Notes under the pieces: generated by a model
Seen by the model: the letters and a program-made list of their open reading frames with translations, nothing else
The model's database searches: none
What the model was told of the DNA's origin: nothing
Shown: positions 1 through 11,631 of the stretch, in pieces
Layout: each line of letters opens with the position of its first letter
Numbering within the stretch: the stretch's first letter is position 1
Position numbers and translations under genes: made by a program
Assembly: GCF_014805625.2 (NCBI RefSeq)
Contig: NW_023998414.1
Location: 19,664,799-19,728,798 of the forward strand
Direction of reading: 5' to 3'
Origin: Glossina fuscipes
Lineage: Eukaryota > Arthropoda > Insecta > Diptera > Glossinidae
DNA: 64,000 bases

Positions 1-387
1 CTTACAACTAAGTCACCAAACATAAAATCGACTGAGACTAAATAATATTTTATTTTTTTTTTGGTTTCCTTTGTATGGGGGCAGTGTTTCGAGAAGCGAA
101 TATCATACGCATTAGAGAAAAGATACTTTTGACGGACAATTAGCATCAACATGTTCCAAAGTTTCTTTGTAATCATAATCCATGTTTCGTTTGCATCATG
201 ATACGCGTAGCTAAGTGCATCCACAAGAGAGGCTGGATGAATTAAAACAGTCATAAGGTGCTTAAAATGCTTCCATTAGGAAACCATTTCGGGTAGATCA
301 CAGTAGAAAAGAAAAGTTTCTCATATGCTGTGCATTTGTGTAAAAGTTATGTGTTGGATATGCTATTACGGCCACCCTTCTATCACT

Positions 388-936
388 CTACTTACTTACA
401 AATGTCAATCTTAACACATTTCCTCGCACTAACGTTTGCGACAAGAGTTCAACTGATATCGGGTAACAAATCGAAATAGTTGATATTTTATCTTCGTATA
501 ATACTTTGAAAGTATTCTCCAATATGTAAGGATATCTTAAATAGTAGACACTATAATAGTGAACCAATTTACAAAGGTTACGATCTTGTTCGGGCACTTT
601 TCGCAACCACTGATGTCGTCGAAAGAGTTCCTGATTTTTGACAGAGAAATTCGAGAACAACTTGCAAGTAAAACTTTTCAAGAAAGAGAAACAACAAGCG
701 TTGATGTAGCTACGCCCACCTGAAAAATCGTAGGTGAAAGAAAAATCATGGTGAGTTAACTTTTCATTTTGTACATATGTGAAATAGATCTTGGAAATAA
801 TTTCGCTTCGAGCAGTTGGGAATGGCAATAGTCTCTTCTTCATGCCCTCCACTCTCCCGCAACACCGCGACATTATATATAAAACGAATGGCGAGTATGT
901 GTCGTAGAAGTATTCTTTAATTCCTTGAAATCGCAT
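388..936 (-). CDS. Unidentified 182-codon ORF; possible internal exon
   Basis: This is the longest uninterrupted reading frame in the window. I do not recognise the protein; it is rich in Phe, Tyr, Lys and Cys and shows no signal peptide or clear domain. Two features suggest an exon rather than chance. The frame stays open upstream of the ATG to an AG (a CAG at 961-963 read on the minus strand), and its 3' end runs into a consensus donor, GTAAGT, whose GT begins at 399, just before the stop. An exon of 400-960 would be 561 bp, exactly 187 codons, phase 0 at both ends. The polypyrimidine tract before the acceptor is weak. A frame of this length is unusual but not impossible by chance in AT-rich DNA. 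No partner exon was found between it and the window edge. Confidence 0.25.
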   Translation of the reverse strand: MRFQGIKEYFYDTYSPFVLYIMSRCCGRVEGMKKRLLPFPTARSEIISKIYFTYVQNEKLTHHDFSFTYDFSGGRSYINACCFSFLKSFTCKLFSNFSVKNQELFRRHQWLRKVPEQDRNLCKLVHYYSVYYLRYPYILENTFKVLYEDKISTISICYPISVELLSQTLVRGNVLRLTFVSK

Positions 937-1294
937 ACTACGATAACCATCATTATCGAACTGTGAATCAATTTACTTTCGGCGTAGTGTCTGTTTTTGT
1001 TTATGATAAACGCAACTTGTGCAAGCAACTTGTAATATTCTCTCTACAAGATTTTGCTTTAAAATCGTTGCCCTTGAAATTCGTTATTGGTAACCTAATA
1101 TTATGGCATTTACTGTTTCTAATAAAAAAACCCATTCACGTTTTAGTAAGTTTACTTAGCGAGTTTTTGAAAGCGAAAAATTGTAACCAAGTTTTATGAA
1201 AAGAAGCGTAATCAATATGTTTAACTTGCACAAAAATACAATCAAGCAATTGAATTTGAAGCAAAGTAAAGCAAAGTGGACTTGCAAGTTTTTT

Positions 1295-1297
<3 letters not shown>

Positions 1298-1324
<27 letters not shown>
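1298..1324. repeat. Poly(T) tract
   Basis: Uninterrupted run of T. The tract at 1872-1892 is a similar A run. Either could be a retroposon tail, but no element body is recognisable beside them. Confidence 0.9.
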
Positions 1325-1328
<4 letters not shown>

Positions 1329-1955
1329 ATTACTCTCTTAAAATATTTTCCCTTATCTTCCCTTACTTGACTCTACTATCGTCATATTCGTATTCGTGCG
1401 TTTTATCCATAACCGAATAACGCACGAGATATTCGTATTCTGTAAGTAAGTAGTAAGCCGTTGATAGTCTATCACAGTAAAATGAATCACATAAATGGGA
1501 TACAGATAGTGTAGAAAGCTTGACCGACAAGCAACGGGGCGCGTATGCAAGGATGCAAAGAATAACGACAAACGGGTCTCTTCTGCCTGTGCTTCGCCGA
1601 AAACTTCTTTGTAGATGACGGCTCATTAACCTAAAGAACTTTACGGAAACCTGGTAAGAATGCTTTATAAAATAAAAGAGCAAATGACATGAAAGCTAAT
1701 AATAACAAATGACAACAGAAGCAACATCGTCAACAGCAGCAATAGCGTTTGCAACAGAAAACGTATTAGTCATGTAATTAAAGTCTGAATAAGTGGGCGG
1801 CGGTGTAGAGGCAGGCTGTTTTGACAACCGGCTATACACGGTGATAACATTTGTCACAGTAGGAAGTAAAGAAAAAAAAAAAAAAAAAAAAATCATTTTA
1901 ATGTTTAACTTTTAAAATGCAAATGTTTATTTGAGTTAGAGAGGCGAGCGGAAGA

Positions 1956-1984
1956 GCACACCATGCACCATGCACCATGCACCA
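1956..1984 (+). repeat. Heptanucleotide tandem repeat (ACCATGC)n
   Basis: About three and a half tandem copies of the 7-mer ACCATGC, a small minisatellite. No gene is seen around it. Confidence 0.85.
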
Positions 1985-2410
1985 GCATGTATAAACGGTT
2001 AATGTCAACAAAATATGCTTGCAAAGGCATACGAATAGAGTATAGCACAAGCATAATTTCACAATTTATATACTGCAAGGATGTGTAAATGCATAAAGAA
2101 AAATGCTAAGAAAATACATTCGACGTGCTGATGAAAGGGAAAATAAGTACATAACAACTGTCTGAATGGTTAGACATGAACAAAAGTTACAAACCAACGA
2201 ACCGACCAAACCATAGCAGGCAACATGTAAATGCAAACAGACACAACTCGGACATATTTCACGACAGGCAATTTGTTAAATGCCTCATTACGCGTATTCA
2301 ACGAGACGACGACACTGCTGCTTATATAGAAATGCAATGTAACAACAGCAATAACGAGGGAATTAAAAAAAAAAAAACAAAGTAAAATGTAAAAAAAGAA
2401 AAAAAAAATT

Positions 2411-2442
<32 letters not shown>

Positions 2443-3299
2443 AAAAAAATAAAAGAACGACAATGAAACAATTGTTTTTAAATTAAATATATGCCCTCAG
2501 ACATCCATATAATTGCATGTCCTCGTATATGCATACAAGTACGCACACGCACATACATAGAGTGCGAGACACAGAGGCATTAATATAAGTACAAAAGAAA
2601 ATTTACATTCGAATCGCACCCATTATGAATTTTCTCTGCTTTAGATGGATCATAGCGTAATCTGTCGAATAAGCGAAGACTCTGTATATGGTTGTTTTAC
2701 CTATGCAGTACTAAGCTAATTTTGCTATTGTTTCGCTTTTAGTCGATATATAAAAAAAATTCTATTATCAATCACATACAAAAAGAAAAGCAAATTTCGT
2801 TCCAAAGATGTTCCATGGAGACATGAGGAAGTTCCCAGAAGCTTCACTAGCATCAAAGTACTCAACTTTCCATACATATTTTGATGTAAGTAATATCTGA
2901 GGCCTAGGATAGGTCAGCATTACATGTGATGAAGAGAGCTTAGCGGCGGCCAAATATATTTATTCTTTGCCAAATATCGCGAATCATTGCAAATGTATTA
3001 GTACATAAAAGTAAATAATCTAAATCAATTAATTGTTCAAAGCTATGGGAAGCTACGTAGAATTTCAGAATCACATAAGAAAGGGTTTTGCAACCCAAAT
3101 GACGATGACTGAGAAATTTGTCTCTAGAAATGTAGACAAAGTTTAGAATTGTGTATGAAACTTTTATTATGTAACTTTCAATACAAAAATTTTTGCTAAT
3201 AGTAAAGTTTTTTTTATAATTACTTGAAATCTAATTCACATAGATTTATAGCGAGTTGAATTAACGTAAGTGTATTTGTCTTTTACTTGTCATTAATTA

Positions 3300-3400
3300 A
3301 TTTTATATGATAGGAATACGAGATAGACAGGCGGACAGACAAGGTTAGATCGATTCCGTAAGTGACTTCGAATTGATTGGCATATTAAAATGTCGGCCTA
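3300..3400 (-). repeat. GTCTGTC-type interspersed repeat fragment
   Basis: Read on the minus strand, this has the block order seen elsewhere in the window: a stretch resembling GATTC-GAAGTCACTT, then GATCTAACC, then a run of GTCTGTCCGCCTGTC. The same layout appears near 4269-4500, 11632-11800, 28640-28790 and 49105-49290 (plus) and 6640-6735 (minus). It is a diverged, truncated copy with no coding content. Confidence 0.55.
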
Positions 3401-3506
3401 CTGCAAGCAAGCTTAACATGTCCACGTATCAGATGTGCTGCAAGGTATAAAAATCTAATTTCAATAAACGCATTCACAGTCTGATAGTCAACGCTGATAA
3501 AAAAAT

Positions 3507-4078
3507 TGTAAAATAAGAAGTGCAGTGTACCCGCCTTCACATTCATGGGAAGTACCTACGAAGCGTGTAATTTTATACGAGAAAATGTTTGTTTCTGTAT
3601 AAATTTTTATACTCACTACTTCAGCTATTGTAACCGAAACGGTGTAATAGTGGAACCCGAGATGCAACATTCCTTGCATGATACTCGCATTACTATAAAT
3701 TTGTTGGGACTTTTAGTCAAACGATTCCTCCAAATCGTCTCTCTATGAATGTTGAAGACGAATGCGTGGACCGTAATATGGGATCGAAAAAAAGTGATAG
3801 TCCACCTATTCAGGTCTATATTAATTGGAAGGTCAGCTAACGATGCTCTTTTAACTTCTGGCAAGCAATACGCCATTGATTTGTTAACTAAAATTTCTTT
3901 TATTTTCCATAAACTAAGTCTAAGTCGATTGTGTGTCTTGGCTTGTGCGGTGGCAATAGATCGAGCTTTAATATGCCACCGAATACCCTCCGAAGAGGTA
4001 AAAAAAAAAAAAAATTCCTTCAGACGTGGTATTCTTTGCATCCACTGTATTTGTTCACTATTCATCATTGGCCGTTAA
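3507..4078 (+). CDS. Unidentified coding-like stretch with one in-frame stop
   Basis: One plus-strand frame is open from about 3507 to 4078 except for a single TGA at 3746-3748, giving roughly 190 codons. The opposite strand also carries a 147-codon ORF (3625-4068), so the coding strand is uncertain. I recognise neither product. The plus frame contains GRSANDALLTSGKQYAIDLL; the minus frame contains KRASLADLPINIDLNRW. Neither has a signal peptide or known catalytic motif. An A run near 4001-4014 is a likely site of length change. It could be a pseudogene, an exon, or chance. Confidence 0.2.
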
Positions 4079-4227
4079 CTGCTTCGGATACGAACTGAGC
4101 ACGTTAATCCTGCTCGTAGAACCGCGCATTTATAAATTCGAGTACTTCATTGCTTTTTAATTTTATGTACAGGTGTGATGATGGGCGTTTGCAACCTCTT
4201 CGACATATACAAGAACACTACACACTG

Positions 4228-4270
4228 TGATTGTTATTAATATTATTATTGTTATTATTATTATTATTAT
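4228..4270 (+). repeat. (ATT)n microsatellite
   Basis: Imperfect ATT repeat immediately before the TACCCTAC start of the neighbouring interspersed repeat. Confidence 0.9.
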
Positions 4271-4500
4271 ACCCTACACCACTCATGATATAAAGATGTA
4301 TAAAACTCATGCGGATGTATGTAATCTTCAGAAGGACTTGAGGTAGACCCACCTTTTATTATACTGACCGATTCATAATCACTTTCACAAGTCGTTTGTC
4401 AGTCCATCTGTCCACCTTGTTTGCTTGTGTTTAACCTACAGGACGCACTTTTCGAGGTATTTTGATGAGATTTGGTGTACTGACGTGTTTTGGCCCAAAC
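4269..4500 (+). repeat. TACCCTAC/GTCTGTC interspersed repeat
   Basis: It begins TACCCTACACCACTC, then shows GACTTGAGGTAGACCCACC, ACTGACCGATTC, a block of GTCAGTCCATCTGTCC, and ends near GAGATTTGGTGTAC. The same ordered blocks recur in diverged form at several other sites in the window, which shows it is an interspersed repeat rather than unique DNA. Non-coding; mechanism unknown. Confidence 0.6.
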
Positions 4501-5034
4501 GACACATACACTACTTAAAATGGTTCAGATCAGAAGTTTTTACCAATCGCTTTCCAAATAACGCATTATTTTGAAAAGTCATTACGTGAATAACTGCAGT
4601 AAGTGAAAGGTGTCCCGCTATAGTGTTTTTATGTGTTTTAATTTTTCTTTTTCTTCTTTGGTTACGGCTTTTTGATTATGAACAATTTCCATTTTAATTA
4701 TGAGAAATATTCAAGATGTGGAAAACATTTGCAATAAAAGCGATTAAATCGTTCCTCACCTGTTACACTTCGTGATATTTCTTGTTCATACCTAATTTGT
4801 CCGACTTGGCAATTCTATAACATGACAGTAATATTGTATAACACTTTATATAATAGGTAATAACAATCAATTAGTACAACTTTGTGAAACACAGATCACG
4901 AATTTTCGTTATGCAATCAAGTGAGTTGACATGTGTTTGTTAATAAAGTACAGACAAACAGCAGCATACGTTGCATGCGTATATGTAATATATATGAGGT
5001 CGGTCGGTCATTTAGAAGGCGCGTTCAAATCTTC

Positions 5035-6137
5035 AAGACGTGAAATCGAACGGAGTATAATCGAGAATCTCAAGCTTTCCAAACATTGAAATCCTGCCGG
5101 GCTTTAATGTATTCCGAGTTTTATGCATCAAACAAAGTAATTAGAAAAAATATTGCTTAAGTGTGGCACGAAGACTTTCGCTTCAAAAAATTACAAATAC
5201 GATGCCTTAGATGAAACATTTTTTAAAATATCAAAAATGAAAATGCATTAGCTGAAAATAAAAATATGCATAAAGTTCCAATATATAATGTATGAAGATA
5301 AGTGTATATTTACGAGTTTTAAAAGCTCGTAGAAAAAGCTTTCTTTAAAGTTTTTCTCAAAACAAAACTTTTATAATTTCGCTTCTGCTCCGGTCTGGAC
5401 AAAAGAAATCTAGGCGGCATGTAATTATCGTTCCATCCATTAGGTGATTAAAAAATTAACTAACATACCGGTTAGTATGTCAAGTGTCTGGACGAACCAG
5501 GCCAACTTATCGGAAATCAAGTGACTTAGTTATTTTATGTAGAACTCCGACGCAACCGGGTCAGCTGATATAACAAGGCTGACACATCCTAAAGCGCCCA
5601 CAAATACGATAAATACTGCAATTCATTGTAATCTTGCTCGGCTAAAGTGGACATCGGTTGTAGTATACGTTCCCTAGTATACGTTGACATCGTGGCATTG
5701 TTGGCGATATTAAATTGAAGTAAATGAAAGCGTTACTTAAGTGCGATGATGACAATTATCCTCTAGAAGCAGAACAGAAATATTTCCAATCCAAAGCTAA
5801 GTATAGTCACAATAGTGCTGAGGGTGCGGTAATTTCACCTAAGGAACAACAATACGAAGCTGACAAGTTACTGTTTATGAGGAAAATAAATGCCGCCCTC
5901 GGATGGCAAGTTAAATACTATTAAGGAAGATAAGGCAACGCGAGAGAGGTGAAATAAGTTTATGCATTCACCCAACCCTTTGTTGACAAATTTCAAAAAA
6001 CACATAACTTATACTTACTGTGTTGAAAAAATATATTAACGATAAATACAATCTGAAACTTTTGAATAATCAAAATGATCAAAGAGAATTCAAACAAAAA
6101 CCATTAAGAGTTTTGAAAAAACAAAACAAAAGGAAAC
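5035..6137 (+). pseudogene. Decayed long protein gene, 5' part (unknown; possible viral origin)
   Basis: Protein-like sequence runs along the plus strand, switching frame and crossing stops. From about 5163 to 5670 one frame (codon starts at position mod 3 = 2) reads as protein through several stops and includes PVSMSSVWTNQANLSEI and DATGSADITRLTHPKAPTN. It then passes to the frame of an intact stretch at 5724-5924 containing EADKLLFMRKINAALGW, then to further short stretches up to about 6130. Just upstream, 5035-5160 reads similarly in another frame. Composition is globular and mixed, unlike low-complexity ORFs nearby. I see no splice signals that would explain the frame changes, so decay is favoured. 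I do not recognise the family. A long intronless relic of this kind would fit an endogenous viral gene, but this is inference. It seems to continue after the repeat at 6138-6733. Confidence 0.5.
5724..5924 (+). CDS. Longest intact frame of the 5-8 kb relic, 66 codons
   Basis: An uninterrupted stretch starting at ATG and ending at TAA, within the larger decayed gene. The sequence is acidic and basic mixed, with Asp-Asp-Asp near the start and a hydrophobic MRKINAALGW near the end. Protein-like sequence is visible on both sides in other frames, so it is unlikely to be a stand-alone gene. Function unknown. Confidence 0.3.
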   Translation: MKALLKCDDDNYPLEAEQKYFQSKAKYSHNSAEGAVISPKEQQYEADKLLFMRKINAALGWQVKYY

Positions 6138-6733
6138 CGTAAGAAAATGAGATTCGGTTGTGAGCCAAACTTTTATACCCATCACTAAAAAAGACTAAGC
6201 AGAAAACGAAGAAATTAAATCTGCATATTGGTGATTTTTCACCAACGAAAGTGCAATTTTAAATCGTGTACCTGTTGAAGCTTAAAGCTGGGTAATGAGC
6301 AAACACCATAGAAAGCAAAGCTGTTGTTAACTTTTTTGTTGCATACGCGTGTGGCTCTGACGGATTTAGATCATATCCAAATTCTGTTGTAAATTTGAAC
6401 GGGATATTTTCACCTTGACAGCTGGACATACATATTTAGGTACTTTATGGGTAAAAAATTGAGAAGACGTGTCCGATTTTTCCACTATTAAACAGGTACT
6501 ACAGTATCGTCAATATGATATAAGTTGAAATTTTTATAGATTTATCTCTTGTAATTTATAAGTAATGACATAACAACTCAACTCTTTATTCATTTCGTTT
6601 AAATTTTAAACTAAGAGCTTCTTTTTTGGAGTCAAGGAAATGACATTTTACAGGCGGACTGACGGACATACTTAAATCTATTTAGCTTTTGATGTAAAAG
6701 TTTTGACAACATCTTGCGGCGTTGGGTATAAAA
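6138..6733 (+). repeat. TATACCC...GGGTATA element, copy 1
   Basis: It starts GTAAGAAAATGAGATTCGG and TTTTATACCCATCAC and ends GGCGTTGGGTATAAAA, so the two ends are short inverted repeats (TATACCC / GGGTATA). It shares its 5' block with copies at 57425 and 46141. An internal block at 6251-6280 (AATCGTGTACCTGTTG) matches the copy at 57507-57535. Near its right end is a GCGGACTGACGGACATA block in reverse orientation, linking it to the GTCTGTC repeats. It lies between the two halves of the 5-8 kb relic, so it probably inserted there. No transposase is seen; non-autonomous. Confidence 0.6.
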
Positions 6734-6764
6734 ATATGGAGTTCCTTGGTAGACGTAACAGAGG

Positions 6765-8165
6765 TGTGTTTATGTCGTATGGAAATCTAAAGGAGGTCCT
6801 AGAAGGAGCGTCCGAAAAATTAGTAGCAATGACGTGAGATAGAAATGGTATAACTTAGGCGACGCCACATCTTCTAAAGGCAATTTGCATTCTTCGCTAT
6901 CGGGTTTAAAATCAAACATAACACAAAATAAATACATCTTGCCAGTGATTAGAACAGCGTTGCTCGCTTTAGAACATCAAATCTCAGCAACAAAATCATA
7001 CTAGAATCTATTGTCAGCGCAGCTTGAAGGATAGAACGTGATATACTCCGGTGATCACCTTTCTAAGGAATGCTCTCAAAAGTACTGCTCAGGTCTGTTA
7101 GGAAATTTCCCTCGCGTGCTAGACTACCCACTTAATTGTAGTTATCATAAGTCATACAACAACAATTATTTCACTCGCAGATATCGTAAAATCAAATCCA
7201 AGCGCCATGTGCAGTCTGAAGGCGGCAAAAACACTCCTGCGCTTACAACAGCAATGCAATTGGCATGCATGGACTTAAAGAAATGTGGGATTAACTAAAT
7301 GCCAGCAATGCTGATGACCTCACGATGACACCACAGATCAAGTTTGTAAGAATTTGTGATGAGGAGGGCGACTTGATTGAATCAGTAATTCACACACATC
7401 AGCTGGACATTTTCCTTTTTAAGTTGAATAAAAGCGTGATTGCAAACGCGATATACAAGCTTTGGCCCTAGCTGGGCCTCCAGGTTATGACTTAACAATC
7501 ACAAACACTTTGAAGCCTCGTACAACTCATTCAAAAATCCTTTGTAGATAATGACAAAAATTATGGCAATGTAATCGATGACTCTTCAAGTTTAAAAGGA
7601 TGCTGCCAATGAAATTCTCGTTATGTCTTGTCAAACAATATGAAGAAGCCAATCACTTCAAAACTACTTCCAATGGACTGGACAATTATAGAAAGTTTTG
7701 AATTAGTCTCCCTTGCTTCCAATGCTAATCAAAACTAATTAAACCAGACCAACACTGCACTGTTAACTGCAAAAACTAAAGCCAGTCGCACTCCCCACAA
7801 CGAGATGACGTTAAGTATTTTCGAAATTATTCAAGCCAAGTATATGAGTGTACTCTCAAGTCAATCTTGAATTCAAACGTAAGGGACAGTGAGTAATAAC
7901 AATTCAAATGTTAATGTTTTAATTAAGTTCAACCTAAAGGTTTACTATATCCCTATAAATAGCCATCTAAATCTTTATCTAAAGGTATTTAGGAGGATCT
8001 TTGCCAAGCTAACAAGCAAAACATCGCATAATAACTTAGCAAATGAGGTTATTAATTAACAAGTGGATGCCGTGCTTTTTCCTGGGTTATCAAACTTGCT
8101 CCTTAATACCTAAGTAATGGCAGATGTACGTGCAATACAAAATTCAATAAAATATATTTCTTGTT
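6765..8165 (+). pseudogene. Decayed long protein gene, 3' part (unknown; possible viral origin)
   Basis: Continuation of the 5' relic on the same strand. Successive protein-like segments alternate between frames: near 6770-6835; 6842-7298 with two stops (PVIRTALLALEHQIS, then TPALTTAMQLACMDLKKCG); 7290-7470 after a shift (PQIKFVRICDEEGDLIES); 7477-7545 (PPGYDLTITNTLKPR); 7544-7608 (DNDKNYGNVIDDSSSL); 7602-7640 (AANEILVMSCQT); 7640-7873 (PMDWTIIESFELVSLASN), and more weakly to about 8165. Such ordered frame-hopping on one strand is the mark of a gene that has gathered indels. With the 5' part, it implies an original protein of several hundred residues. I do not recognise the family and see no catalytic motif. 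A structural protein of a virus, a retroelement protein or a lost host gene are all possible. Confidence 0.5.
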
Positions 8166-8852
8166 CTTCAAGCCGGTAGCTTGAAAGTGCACTAATCGGA
8201 ATTATTGAACGGAAACTGAAGAGTGAAAATTACCCATCTCCACTTACTTCTAATCACGTTTTTCACTTCGTGCGTGCATTCTTCGTTTGGTAGTAAGTGA
8301 GAAGTCCACAGATGCACACAAAATGCAGAAAGCAAATACGAAACTAGAGAAAGCAATGACATGCTTCCTAAAGGAGCTTATGTGGTCAACAGCGATTAAA
8401 TGCCAATTCTGGCATTTACTGTGCTTTTTTGTTAACTTTTAATACGATACAGTTTGTACATGGTTATGCTCCTTGCTTCGAAAGACATTCGCGCGAGGTA
8501 ATCGGTTTTTGGGTCTTTTACATTAATGTTTCGATCATGATCACTTTCTCGCCAGTAAAGCGGGTTTGATACTAAGATCTCTCTAAGGAGGAACAATTTT
8601 ACCTCTACTTGTTAGGTATACTGGATCTAAGCGCAGATCGGCGTAAATGTTTTTACTCGATACTTGTTTCAATAAGTATGAAAAAAATTGTGTAATTTTT
8701 AATAGCTGCTTTAGGACAAAACGGATTTGCAGTAGTTCCCGAAGGCATAGGTCATAATATAAACATATTTCTTTTGTGTTTACACAAAGCGACACAGGTG
8801 GCATATATGATACACACACAATGTACGATTAAATCAAACGTATCTGCAAAAC

Positions 8853-8881
<29 letters not shown>
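8853..8881 (+). repeat. Poly(A) tract, 29 bases
   Basis: Pure A run followed by A-rich sequence. No retroposon body is recognisable upstream. Confidence 0.9.
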
Positions 8882-8883
<2 letters not shown>

Positions 8884-9297
8884 AAAAAAAGAAGAAGAGA
8901 TGGAAAAAGAAAAACATAAAAATCTTTAACAAAAACACAAAATGGAATTTTGTTAAACACACTGCAGGCGTAACAAAATACAAACACTTATCGTCATCGT
9001 ACGTACACATGACGGCTATTCTATAGCATTGTTTATAGAGGTGGATAAACGATTGTGTGCATTGCTACTATCGCAAATGAGTATATTTAAAGCGTTTCTA
9101 TATATATATTCGCACATATATATGCATATAAACGCAATACTTTGTATGTGTACATATTTACACACTAAACACATAGTATTGACTTGCAGTTTATTTTCAG
9201 TTTCACTGTTGATTGCTATTCGAGGTTTTTGTTAGGGTTCTGGAATCCAATACAAAGAATTCGGCACAAAAGCAAACAAATAACAAACAACTTTACT

Positions 9298-9304
<7 letters not shown>

Positions 9305-9346
<42 letters not shown>
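9305..9346. repeat. (AT)n microsatellite
   Basis: About 21 AT units. It produces the Ile-Tyr runs seen in overlapping short frames. Confidence 0.95.
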
Positions 9347-9350
<4 letters not shown>

Positions 9351-10532
9351 TTATATGAATATATAAGCGCGTGTGTATGTATTTGCTTATACAAATGACC
9401 TTTACTTTAATAATTGACTTTAAGCAAAAAAAAAAAATAAAAAAATAAATAAGAATTTCAGAGCACTCACCCCTGCAGAGGCATATGCATATGATATTGT
9501 TTATTTACAAGCAAGTTCGCTTACTGTAATGTAAGTAATTGAAAAAATATTGAGCCAACTAATAGCGATAAATTCACATATTTAGCCCTAAACGCTTGCA
9601 TGCACGCTTGCATTTAGTTATATTGAATGAAATCTCTTTGGCAAATTTGAATATCGTATATGCTCGATACTTTTCTGAATTCATCAAATTGTTATTATTA
9701 TTTATGTAGATATTTATAAATTTGCGTATGTGTTTCAATCTCAAACTGCGTAGCCCACCAGTTTGGAGGTGAGCAACTTTTTTATATACTTATCAATGTA
9801 GGCGTTGAAGTTTCACTGTTTAATAGATTTTTCTCACCGTGTTTCATACATGCACATACACACAGCATCGATGGGAACATATTCTGTTATTAGGTTTATA
9901 AAAACAAGTTTTTCATGGAAATCAACTCAGAAAATAATAAAAAAAAAAATAAATAAACAAAAAACAAAAAACAAAATGAAAAAAATCGATTAAAATTGTT
10001 TCGATTGCTTCTGTTTTAGAAAGTAGAATAAAAGCATTTATTAGTTTTATTACTAAATGAAAAGTTGGTCACGTGCTGTGATGAGTTACATTCGCCATCA
10101 TCGTCATAAATCGCTATATTGTTATTTGCTCGAAATCAATTACAAACATATGACGACCTTATTGAACACTATACCGATATATATATATATATATGAAATA
10201 TCAACGAAATTTTGATAACAATTGCGTAATTTTTTGTTTGTTAATCTGAAATATTAGAGTGGGTATGATAGTGTAGTTGGTTTTTGGTGCGGGGGGAGGA
10301 AAAGTAGATAGAGAATAGCAATTTAGTTTAGTACGTTTTGCTCTTGTCTGTTGTCTGTTGTTGGCATTTTAATTGTTTTCAATTCATGATAAATGATTGT
10401 GTGATACAATAATGCTTCCAGGTTTGTTTTTGTGCAGTGATGCGATTACAGTAAGCATCTGTTTTGCTTTTAGCATTGTTAGTCTATACGCAAAAACTAT
10501 TCATTTATATCATTTATTCATATACATATACC

Positions 10533-10570
<38 letters not shown>

Positions 10571-10867
10571 TATCATTTACGTATACACACATATAAATAC
10601 ACATGAATATAGATACGATCATATATTTTTTTAATTCATCGGTGACTGGTGTTTTCGCTATTATGAGAATAAAGACAACAAAAAGATGAAAACATTCTAA
10701 AATGAATTTTGAATTATTTTAAATCAATGTCAAATAATTGATGATAAAATAAAAACAGAAATCTTCGAAATTTTTTTTTGCTCTGTTTGCTCTGTGCACG
10801 AAACACATACATTCTATATAAATGTATAGAATTCAGGTGCACTTAGCATCTGGGAAGTTTCCGCTTC

Positions 10868-10934
10868 TTTCCCTCTCTCTCTCTCACTCTCACTCTCACT
10901 CTCACTATCACTCTCTCTCTCTCTCTCTCTCTCT
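10868..10934 (+). repeat. (CT)n / CTCTCA microsatellite
   Basis: Compound pyrimidine repeat: CTCTCT, then CACTCT units, then CT again. Confidence 0.95.
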
Positions 10935-11631
10935 TTTTATTTTTTTTCAGCGAAAAGCATATTATGTGATGCGACACGAAATTTTTTTTCATCAAAGAAC
11001 ATGTAACATGGTTTTTCATGTGTAAATTCCGTTTTCTTTCCGCTTAAGTTGTTGTTACATTGTGTTTCCACGCTGTATTCATTACCTTTGACATTTTTCC
11101 TTTCTTAGCTTGCTTTCATTATATTAGTATCGCTCAATGTAGTATCGCATCCATGTAGCAGATTGATCCAGTTTTCCCTCATTGCACTGTCGTTCAGAAA
11201 GTATGCAATACCACGTTCAAGGGCAACTTATATTATATGTATGTACTTATATAATGCTTTTCATAACTTTATTGCGGAATAGCTTTTACAATTTTGTCTC
11301 TAACTTTACCTATCCCAAGGTCAACAGTTAGGTGATAATGCTACCTTGGTACCTTATTAACATCATTTTCTATCGTCTTATATGGTCGCCTAAAATGGTC
11401 AAGAGCAATATTAGATTCAAAATCGCATTATTCCCGCAGGTACGTTTTCCGAACTGGCTCTAGTCCCTTAATATTATTTTCTCCGCATATATACGTTTTC
11501 GACCGGAAAGCTTTTGACTGAAACATTAAACATTTACATCTCAAAAGTTGCATAATAGTGACGAATTTTTATAAGATTCACCAAAATTTTACTGGACTAT
11601 TGCGCGTTACTACTTCCTTCTTATTTTAATA

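Larger units (their letters stand above)
961..3480. other. Gene-poor interval with simple repeats
   Basis: No convincing coding region is seen. It holds poly(T) at 1298-1324, poly(A) at 1872-1892, the heptamer repeat at 1956-1984, an (AAT)n then (AAAT)n tract at 2409-2445, and a reverse-orientation copy of the GTCTGTC repeat near 3300-3400. A 61-codon minus-strand ORF at 2768-2953 has nothing to support it. Confidence 0.6.
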
